The translations under genes were made by a program, and so were the position numbers. Shown here one piece after another: positions 1 through 7,846 of a stretch of DNA of 64,000 bases. The DNA is taken from assembly GCF_003347205.1 (NCBI RefSeq), contig NZ_QQBJ01000026.1, positions 98,625 to 162,624 on the forward strand, written 5' to 3'. The notes below the pieces were generated by a model. That model was not told where the DNA came from and did no database searches. It was given only the letters and a program-made list of their open reading frames with translations. The DNA is from Mycolicibacterium moriokaense. GTDB taxonomy: Bacteria; Actinomycetota; Actinomycetes; Mycobacteriales; Mycobacteriaceae. Numbering within the stretch: the stretch's first letter is position 1; each line of letters opens with the position of its first letter.

Positions 1-1080
1 CAGCCCGACGCACGCGATCTGCGGGTCGCTGAACACCGCCGAGGGCACGAACCGGTGATCGGACTGCTTGAGTTTCTCGGTGTCGTCCCAATCGAGCAAC
101 AGGTTCTCGCGCACGGTGCGCGACTCGTGGTTGGCGACATGCTTGAGCTGGTAGTCCGAGCTCACGTCGCCGAGCGCGAAAACGTTTCGCGCAGTGGTGC
201 GTTGGTACTCGTCGACGACCACGCTGCCGTCGCGCACCTCGACGCCGGCCAAGTCGGCGTCCAGCAGATCGCCGTTGGGGATGCGCCCGGTGGCCACCAG
301 CAGCGTGTCGGCCCGCAGGCTCGCGCCGTTGTCCAGCTCGATCAGGATGCCGTCGGCGTCGCGACTCGCGCCCACCACATTGCAGTGGTTGTGCACCTCC
401 CACTTCTTCGACGCGATGTCGGTGAACCGCTCGCAGAGCGTGTCGTCGCAGTGCCGCAGCATCGTGGCGCCGCGGATGACGATCGAGACCCGCGCGCCGA
501 GCGCCGAGAAGGTGTGGGCGAACTCGGCGGCCACGAAGCCGCCGCCGACGATGACGAGATGCTCGGGCAGGTCACCGATCCGCATGATGGTGTCGCTGGT
601 GTGGTAGTCGACGCCGCAGTCCCTGATGGCTTCGGGCACCGTCGCGCGCGACCCCGCAGCGATCACCACCTGATCGGCGGTGAACTCGTCGCCCGCTTCG
701 GTGCGCAGCTTGTGCCTGCCGTCTTCGGTCGGTCGGGTGAATCGGGTGTGGGTGTCATACACGGTCACATTCGGCGAGGAACGCCGGTAGTTCTCGCCAC
801 CCATCGCGATCGGGTCGATGCGCCCGAACACGCGGGAGACGATGTCGTTCCAGCGCACACCGTCGAGGGTCGAGTCGACGCCGTACCGCTTTGAGTCGCG
901 CACGGTTTCCGCCACCTCGGCGGCGTAGACGAACATCTTGGTCGGTATGCAGCCGACGTTGAGGCAGGTGCCGCCGAACGTGCCCTCTTCGCATATCGCC
1001 ACGCGCTTGTCGGTGTATCGCTCGTCCAGAATCGAGTTGCCCGAGCCGGTGCCGATGATTGCGATGTCGAAATGTTCCAT
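1..1080 (-). CDS. mtr: Mycothione reductase, 3' end cut off by the window edge
   Basis: NADPH- and FAD-dependent reductase that returns oxidised mycothione to mycothiol, the actinobacterial counterpart of glutathione; cytosolic redox homeostasis. Reading down from the ATG at 1080, the N-terminus carries the FAD-binding GTGSGNS stretch (about residues 10-16), then the redox-active GTCLNVGC disulfide motif (C39 and C44). The NADPH-binding glycine cluster GGGFVAAEF and the second FAD motif ALGDVS follow. The dimerisation domain with the catalytic His-Glu lies outside the window. The ATG is 7 bp after the stop of the upstream alpha/beta hydrolase, so the two are probably co-transcribed. The order hydrolase-mtr matches Rv2854-Rv2855 of M. 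tuberculosis (recalled). Confidence 0.95.
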   Translation of the reverse strand, partial: MEHFDIAIIGTGSGNSILDERYTDKRVAICEEGTFGGTCLNVGCIPTKMFVYAAEVAETVRDSKRYGVDSTLDGVRWNDIVSRVFGRIDPIAMGGENYRRSSPNVTVYDTHTRFTRPTEDGRHKLRTEAGDEFTADQVVIAAGSRATVPEAIRDCGVDYHTSDTIMRIGDLPEHLVIVGGGFVAAEFAHTFSALGARVSIVIRGATMLRHCDDTLCERFTDIASKKWEVHNHCNVVGASRDADGILIELDNGASLRADTLLVATGRIPNGDLLDADLAGVEVRDGSVVVDEYQRTTARNVFALGDVSSDYQLKHVANHESRTVRENLLLDWDDTEKLKQSDHRFVPSAVFSDPQIACVGL

Positions 1081-1087
1081 CCGGGAG

Positions 1088-2104
1088 TCATCCTTTGTCG
1101 GATTGTGCTGTGCTGTCGTCTGATTCGGACCACTGGGCATACCAGTCCAGCCAGTTGCCCAGTACGCGGAACGCGGCGGCGCGCGGCTCGGCCTCCGATA
1201 GGAAGACGTCGTGTTTGGCGTCGGCGACGGGTACCACCGTGGTGCGGTTGCCGATGCAGCCGGCCCAGCGCGCGATCTGCTTGACGTCGAGAACAGCGTC
1301 GCCGCGTCTGATGAGATCGGGGTCGGGTACCTCGCGCACGCTGTGGTCCGAGCGCAGGATCAGGTTCGGCACGCCGACATCGAGTCCTCTGTGCAGCCGG
1401 GCATGCCCCCGCCTGATCGCGTTGATCCAGCCGAACGTCACCGGGAAGCCGCCGACGGGTTTCCAGTTCAGGTCGTAGTCGAACTCGCCGTGATAGTCGC
1501 GGTGCAGCGACGTGCCGTAGCCGCCTTCGGTCGGTGAGCGGGCCACCAGCTTCTTGCGGAACCGCGACACCGCACCGATGGCGGCGGTGCCGACGGTCCG
1601 CAGGATCGCCGGTCCCTGCAGATCCAGCCACGGGCTGTTGAGCACCAGGCCGTTGAGGTGCTTGGCCGCGGTGGCGCCCCGGCTGCGCACGCGATCCAGC
1701 CACAGCGACACGATGAGGCCGCCCGCCGAGTGGCCGTACACCAGAACCTTCGCGCCGCCGGTGGCCGCGGCGACGATGTCGAGCGCGCGTTCCAACTCGA
1801 CGTCGTAGCGGGACAGGTCGGTGGTGAAGTGCGGGGTCTGGCCCTCCCGCCACGATCGGCCGCACTTGTGCAGGTCGAGGGCGTAGAAGGCGAAGCCGCG
1901 TTCGATGAACGCGTTGGCGACCTCGGTGTGGAAGAAGTAGTCGGTGAACCCGTGCACCAACAGCACGGCGTGCTCCACCTCTGACGCGTGCTCACCGGCC
2001 CGGACCACGGTGGCCACCAGTTCGCCCTCGCCGTCGGGATCGGGCCCGAGCGCCAGCGTTTGCTGCCAGTAGCCGGGCAGAACGTCGGGCTCCCAGGCGG
2101 TCAC
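1088..2104 (-). CDS. Alpha/beta hydrolase, monoacylglycerol-lipase-like
   Basis: A 338-residue serine hydrolase of the lysophospholipase/monoglyceride lipase type. Visible are the oxyanion-side LLVHGFTDY motif, the nucleophile elbow YGHSAGG (GxSxG), and a late DAKHDVF segment that would supply the catalytic His. No signal peptide is apparent, so it is probably cytosolic. The open frame extends far upstream, but the GTG at 2104 is preferred: TAAGGT lies 7 nt before it, a leaderless arrangement, and the upstream extension runs into the divergent GNAT gene. The stop is 7 bp from mtr. The natural substrate is unknown. Confidence 0.85.
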   Translation of the reverse strand: MTAWEPDVLPGYWQQTLALGPDPDGEGELVATVVRAGEHASEVEHAVLLVHGFTDYFFHTEVANAFIERGFAFYALDLHKCGRSWREGQTPHFTTDLSRYDVELERALDIVAAATGGAKVLVYGHSAGGLIVSLWLDRVRSRGATAAKHLNGLVLNSPWLDLQGPAILRTVGTAAIGAVSRFRKKLVARSPTEGGYGTSLHRDYHGEFDYDLNWKPVGGFPVTFGWINAIRRGHARLHRGLDVGVPNLILRSDHSVREVPDPDLIRRGDAVLDVKQIARWAGCIGNRTTVVPVADAKHDVFLSEAEPRAAAFRVLGNWLDWYAQWSESDDSTAQSDKG

Positions 2105-2111
2105 GTCAGCT

Positions 2112-2117
2112 ACCTTA
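2112..2117 (-). promoter_or_regulatory. Predicted leaderless -10 box for the alpha/beta hydrolase
   Basis: On the minus strand this reads TAAGGT (TAnnnT), 7 nt before the GTG at 2104, so transcription should begin at or next to the start codon. No clear -35 is visible. Confidence 0.5.
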
Positions 2118-2158
2118 GCCGCGGCCAGGTGGCCCGGCCGGGACCAATCCCTGCGGGA

Positions 2159-2164
2159 TAGCCT
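2159..2164 (+). promoter_or_regulatory. Predicted -10 box ahead of the GNAT upstream ORF
   Basis: TAGCCT, with 7 nt before the GTG at 2172. This fits a leaderless start on the nine-codon upstream ORF rather than on the acetyltransferase itself. Confidence 0.45.
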
Positions 2165-2171
2165 GGGGATC

Positions 2172-2201
2172 GTGTCTGCTATGACGGTGCTTTGGCCATG
2201 A
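2172..2201 (+). CDS. Nine-codon leaderless upstream ORF coupled to the GNAT gene
   Basis: GTG TCT GCT ATG ACG GTG CTT TGG CCA TGA encodes VSAMTVLWP. Its GTG sits 7 nt after a TAGCCT -10 box, and its TGA overlaps the GNAT ATG as ATGA. The likely role is delivery of a terminating ribosome to the next start, since the GNAT ATG has no Shine-Dalgarno. The peptide need not have a function. This is inferred from sequence geometry only. Confidence 0.4.
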   Translation: MSAMTVLWP

Positions 2202-2665
2202 CCATCTCGCTGCGCCGCGCCTGGGCCAAGGATCTCGACACCGCCACTCTCTACAAGCTGCTCAAGCTGCGGGTCGAGGTGTTCGTCGTCGAGCAGGCAA
2301 CGCCCTATCCGGAACTCGACGGCCGCGACCTGCTCGCCGAGACGCGGCACTTCTGGCTGGAGTCCGCCGACGGCGAGGTGATCTGCACGCTGCGGCTGAT
2401 GGAGGAGCACTTCGGCGGCGAGAAGGGGTTTCGGATCGGGCGCGTGTGCACAAAGCGGACCGCGCGCGGCCGCGGTCACGCCAACCGGTTGTTGCAGGCC
2501 TCGCTGGCCGAGGTGGGAGACTACGCCTGCCGCATCGATGCCCAGACCTACCTCGAGGACATGTACAAACAGCACGGGTTCGTCCGCGACGGCGACGAGT
2601 ACCTCGACGACGGGGTCCCGCACGTACCCATGCTGCGGGCCCGCAGCGAAACCGAGCAGTCGTGA
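2198..2665 (+). CDS. GNAT-family N-acetyltransferase
   Basis: A 155-residue single-domain protein of the ElaA-like GNAT family that uses acetyl-CoA; the acceptor is unknown. The segment [20 protein letters not shown] is the acetyl-CoA pyrophosphate-binding region (V/I..R..RGxGxG/A). The conserved [13 protein letters not shown] start and the [11 protein letters not shown] end are typical. ATG 2198 is chosen over TTG 2192 because it gives the family length. It is the first gene of the cobalamin run, and its stop overlaps the chelatase GTG by four bases (GTGA). From memory it matches Rv2851c. Nothing in the sequence links it directly to cobalamin chemistry. Confidence 0.88.
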   Translation: MTISLRRAWAKDLDTATLYKLLKLRVEVFVVEQATPYPELDGRDLLAETRHFWLESADGEVICTLRLMEEHFGGEKGFRIGRVCTKRTARGRGHANRLLQASLAEVGDYACRIDAQTYLEDMYKQHGFVRDGDEYLDDGVPHVPMLRARSETEQS

Positions 2666-4509
2666 CGCCGATCTATCCGCTCAGCGCGATCGTCGGCCAT
2701 GACCGGCTGCGGCTGGCGCTGGTGCTGTGCGCCGTGCGTCCCGAGATCGGCGGGGTGCTGATCCGCGGCGAGAAGGGCACGGCCAAGTCGACGGCGGTCC
2801 GCGGCCTCGCCCAGGTGCTGTCGCAGGTCGACGCCGACTCGGCGCTCGTCGAGCTACCCATCGGGGCGACCGAGGACAGGGTGGTCGGCTCGCTGGACCT
2901 GCAGCGTGTGCTGCGCGACGGCGAACACGCCTTCTCGCCGGGCCTGCTGGCCCGCGCGCACGGTGGCGTGCTGTACGTCGACGAGGTGAACCTGCTGCAC
3001 GACCACCTTGTCGACGTGCTCCTCGACGCCGCGGCGATGGGCCGGGTGCACATCGAACGCGAGGGCGTGTCGCACAGCCACGAGGCCCGGTTCGTGTTGA
3101 TCGGGACCATGAACCCGGAGGAGGGCGAGCTGCGGCCCCAGCTGCTCGACCGGTTCGGCCTGACCGTCGACGTGCAGGCGTCGCGCGACGTCGACGTGCG
3201 CGCCGAGGTCATCCGCGCGCGGATGGCCTTCGAAGCCGATCCGGCGCGGTTCGCCGCCGATTACGCCGAGCAGGACGCCGAGTTGGCCCGCCGCATCTCC
3301 GCTGCCCGCGAACTCATCGACGATGTGGTGTTGCCGGACAACGAGTTACGCCGCATCGCCGCATTGTGTGCGGCGTTCGACGTCGACGGTATGCGCGCCG
3401 ATCTGGTGGTGGCGCGCACCGCCGTCGCGCACGCCGCCTGGCGCGGGTCGGCCACCGTCGGCGAGGACGACATCCGGGTGGCCGCGGAACTGGCGCTGCC
3501 GCACCGGCGCAGGCGCGACCCGTTCGACGACCCCGGTCTCGATCCGCAGCAACTCGACGACGCGATGGCGCAGATCCAGGAGTCCGACTCCGATCAGGAG
3601 TCCGGCGCTGATCCGGACCCCGAACCGGACCCGCCGAACGGCGGAGGCGCATCGGAAGCTGGCTCGGATGGTGCAGCACCACAAGGAAATTCGTCGTCGC
3701 ACACCCGCCCGAGCGCGGCGCCGTCGGGCGTCTTCCGGACTCGCACGCTGGTGGTCCCCGGGGTGGGGGAGGGGGCGCCGGGGCGGCGGTCGCGCGCACG
3801 CAACCGCACGGGAACCGTGGTGACATCGACGGAATCACCCGACGAAGGCCACGGTGTGCACGTCTTCGCGACGCTGCTGGCCGCGGCGCGGCGGCAGACC
3901 CGGGCCGGCCGTCCGCGTCCGGAAGCCGACGATGTGCGGCGCGCGATTCGTGAAGGCCGCGAAGGGAATCTGGTGATCTTCGTGGTCGACGCGTCGGGCT
4001 CGATGGCGGCGCGCGACCGGATGGCGGCGGTGAGCGGAGCGACGCTGTCGCTGCTGCGTGACGCCTACCAGCGCCGCGACAAAGTCGCCGTGATCACGTT
4101 CCGCGGACAGGACGCCGCGGTGCTGTTGCCGCCGACGTCGTCGGTGCACATCGCGAGCCGCAGGCTGGCGCGCTTCGACACCGGCGGGAAAACGCCTCTG
4201 GCACAGGGACTGCTGGCCGCGCGCGACGTGGTCGTGCGGGAAAAGGCCCGCGATCGGGCCCGGCGGTGCCTGGTGGTCGTGCTGACCGACGGCCGTGCCA
4301 CCGGCGGCCCTGACCCGTTGGGCCGGGCCCGGAAGGCCGCGGCGCGACTGGTGGCCGAGGGGGCCGCCGCCGTCGTCGTCGACTGCGAAACATCGTTCGT
4401 GCGGCTGGGTTTGGCCGAAGAACTGGCGCGCCAACTCGGAGCGCCCGCGGTCCGGTTGTCGCAGTTGCGCGCCGACAACCTGACCGATGTGGTCCGCACG
4501 GCCGCTTGA
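2662..4509 (+). CDS. Magnesium/cobalt chelatase-like AAA+ plus VWA protein
   Basis: A 615-residue fusion of a ChlI/BchI-like AAA+ ATPase and a ChlD-like von Willebrand A domain. Walker A GEKGTAKS is at about residues 36-43, and Walker B with VDEVNLL at about 105-111. An acidic/proline linker follows (about 310-345), then the MIDAS motif DASGSM (about 440) and TDGRAT. Mg-chelatase I/D subunits drive metal insertion into tetrapyrroles. In mycobacteria, which make no chlorophyll, and beside cobO/cobB, a role with the cobaltochelatase CobN is plausible but inferred. GTG 2662 overlaps the GNAT stop. A longer open frame from 2446 is rejected because it covers GNAT. Rv2850c counterpart. Confidence 0.88.
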   Translation: MTPIYPLSAIVGHDRLRLALVLCAVRPEIGGVLIRGEKGTAKSTAVRGLAQVLSQVDADSALVELPIGATEDRVVGSLDLQRVLRDGEHAFSPGLLARAHGGVLYVDEVNLLHDHLVDVLLDAAAMGRVHIEREGVSHSHEARFVLIGTMNPEEGELRPQLLDRFGLTVDVQASRDVDVRAEVIRARMAFEADPARFAADYAEQDAELARRISAARELIDDVVLPDNELRRIAALCAAFDVDGMRADLVVARTAVAHAAWRGSATVGEDDIRVAAELALPHRRRRDPFDDPGLDPQQLDDAMAQIQESDSDQESGADPDPEPDPPNGGGASEAGSDGAAPQGNSSSHTRPSAAPSGVFRTRTLVVPGVGEGAPGRRSRARNRTGTVVTSTESPDEGHGVHVFATLLAAARRQTRAGRPRPEADDVRRAIREGREGNLVIFVVDASGSMAARDRMAAVSGATLSLLRDAYQRRDKVAVITFRGQDAAVLLPPTSSVHIASRRLARFDTGGKTPLAQGLLAARDVVVREKARDRARRCLVVVLTDGRATGGPDPLGRARKAAARLVAEGAAAVVVDCETSFVRLGLAEELARQLGAPAVRLSQLRADNLTDVVRTAA

Positions 4510-4525
4510 GTAGGGAGCTTCGAAC

Positions 4526-5140
4526 ATGCCTCAGGGCCGTCCGGTCACCGTCCCCGACGACGGGCTGACGACGCGCGCCCGCCGCAACGCCCCGCTGCTG
4601 GCGGTGCATACCGGGCCGGGCAAGGGCAAGTCGACGGCGGCATTCGGCATGGCGCTGCGGGCCTGGAACCAGGGCTTCGACATCGCGGTGTTCCAGTTCG
4701 TCAAGAGCGCCAAATGGAAAGTGGGCGAGGAGGCGGCGTTCCGCGAGCTCGGCAATCTGCACCAGCAGCACGGCGTCGGCGGGGCGGTCGAATGGCACAA
4801 GATGGGCGCGGGGTGGTCGTGGTCGCGCAAGGCGGGCAGCGACGTCGACCACGCCGCCGCGGCGGCCGCCGGCTGGGCCGAGATCGCCAAGCGCCTCGCG
4901 GAGCAGCGCCACGACTTCTACGTGCTCGACGAGTTCACTTACCCCCTGAAGTGGGGCTGGGTCGACGTCGACGACGTGGTCGCCACCCTGACGGCGCGAC
5001 CGGGCACTCAGCATGTGGTGATCACCGGTCGCGACGCCCCTGCGGCACTGCTGGACGCCGCCGACCTGGTCACCGAGATGACCAAGGTCAAGCATCCGAT
5101 GGACGCCGGCCGCAAGGGACAACGGGGCATCGAATGGTGA
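4526..5140 (+). CDS. cobO: Corrinoid adenosyltransferase CobO
   Basis: ATP:cob(I)yrinic acid a,c-diamide adenosyltransferase: transfers the 5'-deoxyadenosyl group of ATP to the reduced cobalt of the corrin ring, in the cytosol. The 204-residue protein has the CobA/CobO/BtuR P-loop TGPGKGKSTAAFGMA (about residues 31-45), the FQFVKS strand, and YVLDEFTYP as the Walker-B-like segment. The length matches the family. It starts 16 bp after the chelatase stop, in the same operon, and is followed by cobB. No cobalamin riboswitch-like leader was seen upstream. Confidence 0.94.
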   Translation: MPQGRPVTVPDDGLTTRARRNAPLLAVHTGPGKGKSTAAFGMALRAWNQGFDIAVFQFVKSAKWKVGEEAAFRELGNLHQQHGVGGAVEWHKMGAGWSWSRKAGSDVDHAAAAAAGWAEIAKRLAEQRHDFYVLDEFTYPLKWGWVDVDDVVATLTARPGTQHVVITGRDAPAALLDAADLVTEMTKVKHPMDAGRKGQRGIEW

Positions 5141-5150
5141 CTTCGCACCG

Positions 5151-5208
5151 CGAGCGTGCACAGAATGCCAACATTGCGCGGCGTGTCGTGTGCAAACACG
5201 CACGCTCG
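5151..5208. repeat. Inverted repeat between cobO and cobB
   Basis: CGAGCGTGC (5151-5159) and its exact reverse complement GCACGCTCG (5200-5208) flank about 40 nt in the 85-bp cobO-cobB gap. It could be an intercistronic hairpin or a copy of a dispersed intergenic palindrome. No second complete copy was found in this window. Confidence 0.5.
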
Positions 5209-5225
5209 GCGGGCAGGGCGACCCC

Positions 5226-6599
5226 GTGACCACCCCGGCCGTGGTGATCGCCGCGCCGTCGTCGGGTAGCGGAAAGACCACGGTGGCAACGGGTCTGATC
5301 GGCGCGCTGCGGCGGGCGGGCCATCGGGTGGCGCCCTTCAAGGTCGGGCCCGACTACATCGACCCCGGCTATCACGCGCTGGCGGCGGGCAGGCCCGGCC
5401 GCAACCTCGACTCGGTGCTCGTCGGCGACGACCTGATCGGACCGCTGTACCGGCACGGAAGCGCCGGCTGCGATGTCGCGGTGGTCGAAGGCGTGATGGG
5501 CCTGTTCGACGGCCGCATCGACGGTGCGATGACCGGCCCCGCGGCCGGCTCCACCGCGCACGTGGCGGCGCTGCTCGGCGCGCCGGTCATTCTCGTGGTC
5601 GACGCCAAGGGTCAGAGCCACAGCATGGCCGCACTGCTGCACGGCTTCTCGACGTTCGACGATTCCACCCGGATAGCCGGGGTGATCCTCAACCGCGTCG
5701 GCTCACCGCGCCACGCCGACGTGCTCCGGCAAGCGTGCGAACACGCAGGCATCCCGCTACTGGGAGCGCTGCCGCGCAGCAGCGAATTGAGCGTGCCGTC
5801 ACGGCATCTGGGCCTCGTCACCGCCGTCGAACACGGCGAGCGCGCCCGCGCCGCGGTGGAGTCGATGACCGAACTGGTCGCCGCACACGTCGACCTGCCC
5901 GGTGTCCTCGCCGTCGCGCGGGCGACCGTGGCGGCGCAGCCGTGGAGCCCGCAGGACGCCGTCGCAGACAGCCGCCCCGGACGCGCGACCGTCGCACTCG
6001 CCGCGGGCAAGGCGTTCAGCTTCTGCTACGCCGAACATCCCGAACTGCTGCGGGCCGCAGGCGCCGATGTCGTCGAGTTCGACCCGCTGACCGACCCGCT
6101 GCCTGCGGGCACCTCGGCGCTGGTGCTGCCCGGCGGGTTCCCGGAGGAGTTCGGCACCGAGCTGTCGGCCAACGATCCCGTTCGGCGCCAGATCGCTGCG
6201 CTGGCGGCGGGCGGGGCACCCGTGCACGCCGAGTGCGCGGGCCTGACCTATCTGGTCGACGATCTCGACGGCTATCCGATGTGCGGGGCGCTCGCCGGCT
6301 CCGCGCGGTTCACCGACAAGCTGACACTGGCCTATCGCGAGGCCGCGGCGACCGTGGAGTCGTCGCTCTACTCGGCGGGCCAGCGCGCCGTTGGGCATGA
6401 ATTCCATCGCACCGCAGTGACATTCGCGGACAGTTATCAGCCTGCCTGGGTCTACCGGGGCCGCGATGTCGCGGTGGTCTGCGACGGCGTCGTGCACGGC
6501 GGCGTGCATGCGAGCTACCTGCACACCCATCCGGCGGCCCGCCCGCAGGCGGTGACGCGCTTCGTCGCGGCCGCGTCAGCCTCTAGGCTCGCCGGGTGA
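5226..6599 (+). CDS. cobB: Cobyrinate a,c-diamide synthase CobB
   Basis: ATP- and glutamine-dependent amidation of the a and c side chains of (hydrogeno)cobyrinate. The 457-residue enzyme has an N-terminal dethiobiotin-synthetase-like ATPase with P-loop SSGSGKTTVATGL (near residue 14) and KVGPDYIDPGYH. A C-terminal class I glutamine amidotransferase domain follows, with LPGGFPEEF and the nucleophile Cys in HAECAGLTYL. GTG 5226 follows a GCAGGG ribosome-binding-like stretch. The stop overlaps the next gene as GTGA. Rv2848c counterpart. Confidence 0.94.
   Translation: MTTPAVVIAAPSSGSGKTTVATGLIGALRRAGHRVAPFKVGPDYIDPGYHALAAGRPGRNLDSVLVGDDLIGPLYRHGSAGCDVAVVEGVMGLFDGRIDGAMTGPAAGSTAHVAALLGAPVILVVDAKGQSHSMAALLHGFSTFDDSTRIAGVILNRVGSPRHADVLRQACEHAGIPLLGALPRSSELSVPSRHLGLVTAVEHGERARAAVESMTELVAAHVDLPGVLAVARATVAAQPWSPQDAVADSRPGRATVALAAGKAFSFCYAEHPELLRAAGADVVEFDPLTDPLPAGTSALVLPGGFPEEFGTELSANDPVRRQIAALAAGGAPVHAECAGLTYLVDDLDGYPMCGALAGSARFTDKLTLAYREAAATVESSLYSAGQRAVGHEFHRTAVTFADSYQPAWVYRGRDVAVVCDGVVHGGVHASYLHTHPAARPQAVTRFVAAASASRLAG
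6584..6589 (+). promoter_or_regulatory. Possible internal leaderless -10 box for the siroheme synthase
   Basis: TAGGCT lies inside the end of cobB, 6 nt before the GTG at 6596. It may give cysG its own leaderless transcript in addition to read-through from cobB. Confidence 0.4.
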
Positions 6600-7813
6600 C
6601 TTCGCAGCCGGGCGGGACCTCAGACAACCCGTACCTCGTCGGCCTGCGACTGGCCGGCAAGAAGGTCGTCGTCGTCGGCGGCGGATCCGTGGCGCAGCGT
6701 CGACTGCCGCTGCTCGTCGCCACCGGGGCGCACGTTCACGTCATCTCCAGGTCGGCCACCCCGGCGGTCGAGGCCATGGGCGGAATCACGTTGACGCTGC
6801 GACCTTTTCAAGAGGGAGATCTCGACGGCGCCTGGTATGTCATCGCCGCCACCGACGACGCCGACGTCAACGCCGCGGTGGTGGACGAGGCCGAGCGGCA
6901 GCGGATCTTCTGCGTGCGGGCCGACGCGGGTCGAGAGGGCACCGCGGTCACGCCCGCGACGTTCGAGTACGAAGGTCTGGCGGTCGGGGTACTCGCCGGC
7001 GGTGAGCATCGACGCTCGGCGGCCATCCGGTCGGCCATCCACGAGGCCTTTCAGCAGGGCCTGATCACCGGAGAGGCACCCGGCGTCGTGCACGGCGGCG
7101 TCGCTTTGGTCGGTGGCGGGCCCGGCGACCCCGAACTGATCACCGTGCGCGGCAGGAGGTTGCTGGCCAACGCCGACGTGGTCGTCGCCGATCGACTCGC
7201 CCCACCGGAACTGCTGGCGGAACTGCCGCCGCACGTCGAGGTCATCGACGCGGCCAAGATCCCCTACGGCCGGGCGATGGCCCAGGACGCGATCAACGCC
7301 GTGCTCATCGAACGGGCCAGGCAGGGCAAGTTCGTGGTGCGCCTGAAGGGGGGCGACCCGTTCGTGTTCGCGCGCGGCTACGAAGAGGTGATCGCGTGCA
7401 CCGAAGCGGGGATTCCGGTCACCGTGGTGCCGGGTGTGACAAGTGCCATAGCGGTTCCCGCAATGGCGGGCGTTCCGGTCACCCATCGGGCCGTCACACA
7501 CGAGTTCGTGGTGGTCAGCGGCCATGTTGCGCCGGGGCACCCCGAATCGTTAGTGAATTGGGATGCGCTGGCCACGATGTCCGGCACGATCGTGTTGCTG
7601 ATGGCCGTCGAGCGCATCGAACAATTCGCCGAGGTGCTGCTGGCGGGCGGACGACCTGCGGAAACGCCGGTCCTGGTGGTTCAGCACGGCACGACGTCCG
7701 CGCAACGAACCTTGCGCACCACGCTGCGCGACGCGCCCGAGCACATCCGGTCGGAGGGCGTCAGACCTCCCGCGATCATCGTGATCGGCCCCGTGGCGGC
7801 CTTCGGCGGTTAA
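6596..7813 (+). CDS. cysG: Siroheme synthase / uroporphyrinogen-III C-methyltransferase
   Basis: A bifunctional tetrapyrrole enzyme of 405 residues. The N-terminal Met8-like module (VVVVGGGSVAQRR, about residues 24-36) would oxidise precorrin-2 with NAD and insert iron. The C-terminal SUMT module (VGGGPGDPELIT, then RLKGGDPFVFARG) methylates uroporphyrinogen III with SAM. It therefore sits at the branch between siroheme (sulfite/nitrite reductase) and cobalamin. GTG 6596 overlaps the cobB stop by four bases. The length is shorter than enterobacterial CysG (about 457 residues), consistent with a reduced middle domain. Rv2847c counterpart. Confidence 0.93.
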   Translation: MTSQPGGTSDNPYLVGLRLAGKKVVVVGGGSVAQRRLPLLVATGAHVHVISRSATPAVEAMGGITLTLRPFQEGDLDGAWYVIAATDDADVNAAVVDEAERQRIFCVRADAGREGTAVTPATFEYEGLAVGVLAGGEHRRSAAIRSAIHEAFQQGLITGEAPGVVHGGVALVGGGPGDPELITVRGRRLLANADVVVADRLAPPELLAELPPHVEVIDAAKIPYGRAMAQDAINAVLIERARQGKFVVRLKGGDPFVFARGYEEVIACTEAGIPVTVVPGVTSAIAVPAMAGVPVTHRAVTHEFVVVSGHVAPGHPESLVNWDALATMSGTIVLLMAVERIEQFAEVLLAGGRPAETPVLVVQHGTTSAQRTLRTTLRDAPEHIRSEGVRPPAIIVIGPVAAFGG

Positions 7814-7832
7814 AGGGATCTTAAGATTACTG

Positions 7833-7838
7833 TAAGGT
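7833..7838 (+). promoter_or_regulatory. Predicted -10 box for the first efpA-like gene
   Basis: TAAGGT ends 8 nt before the ATG at 7847. Two further TAnnnT hexamers (7822-7827 and 7828-7833) lie just upstream. The 33-bp gap is unusually AT-rich for this genome, which favours a promoter despite the short distance. Confidence 0.45.
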
Positions 7839-7846
7839 AACCACCC

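Noticed and set aside
2105-2623. N-terminal extension of the alpha/beta hydrolase to 2623
   Set aside because: It would overlap the whole GNAT gene in antisense. The leaderless GTG at 2104 explains the start.
2446-2661. N-terminal extension of the chelatase to 2446
   Set aside because: It overlaps GNAT in another frame and lies before the conserved chelatase start.
4510-5225. Cobalamin riboswitch near cobO/cobB
   Set aside because: The gaps (16 and 85 bp) are too short and no B12-box-like sequence was seen.
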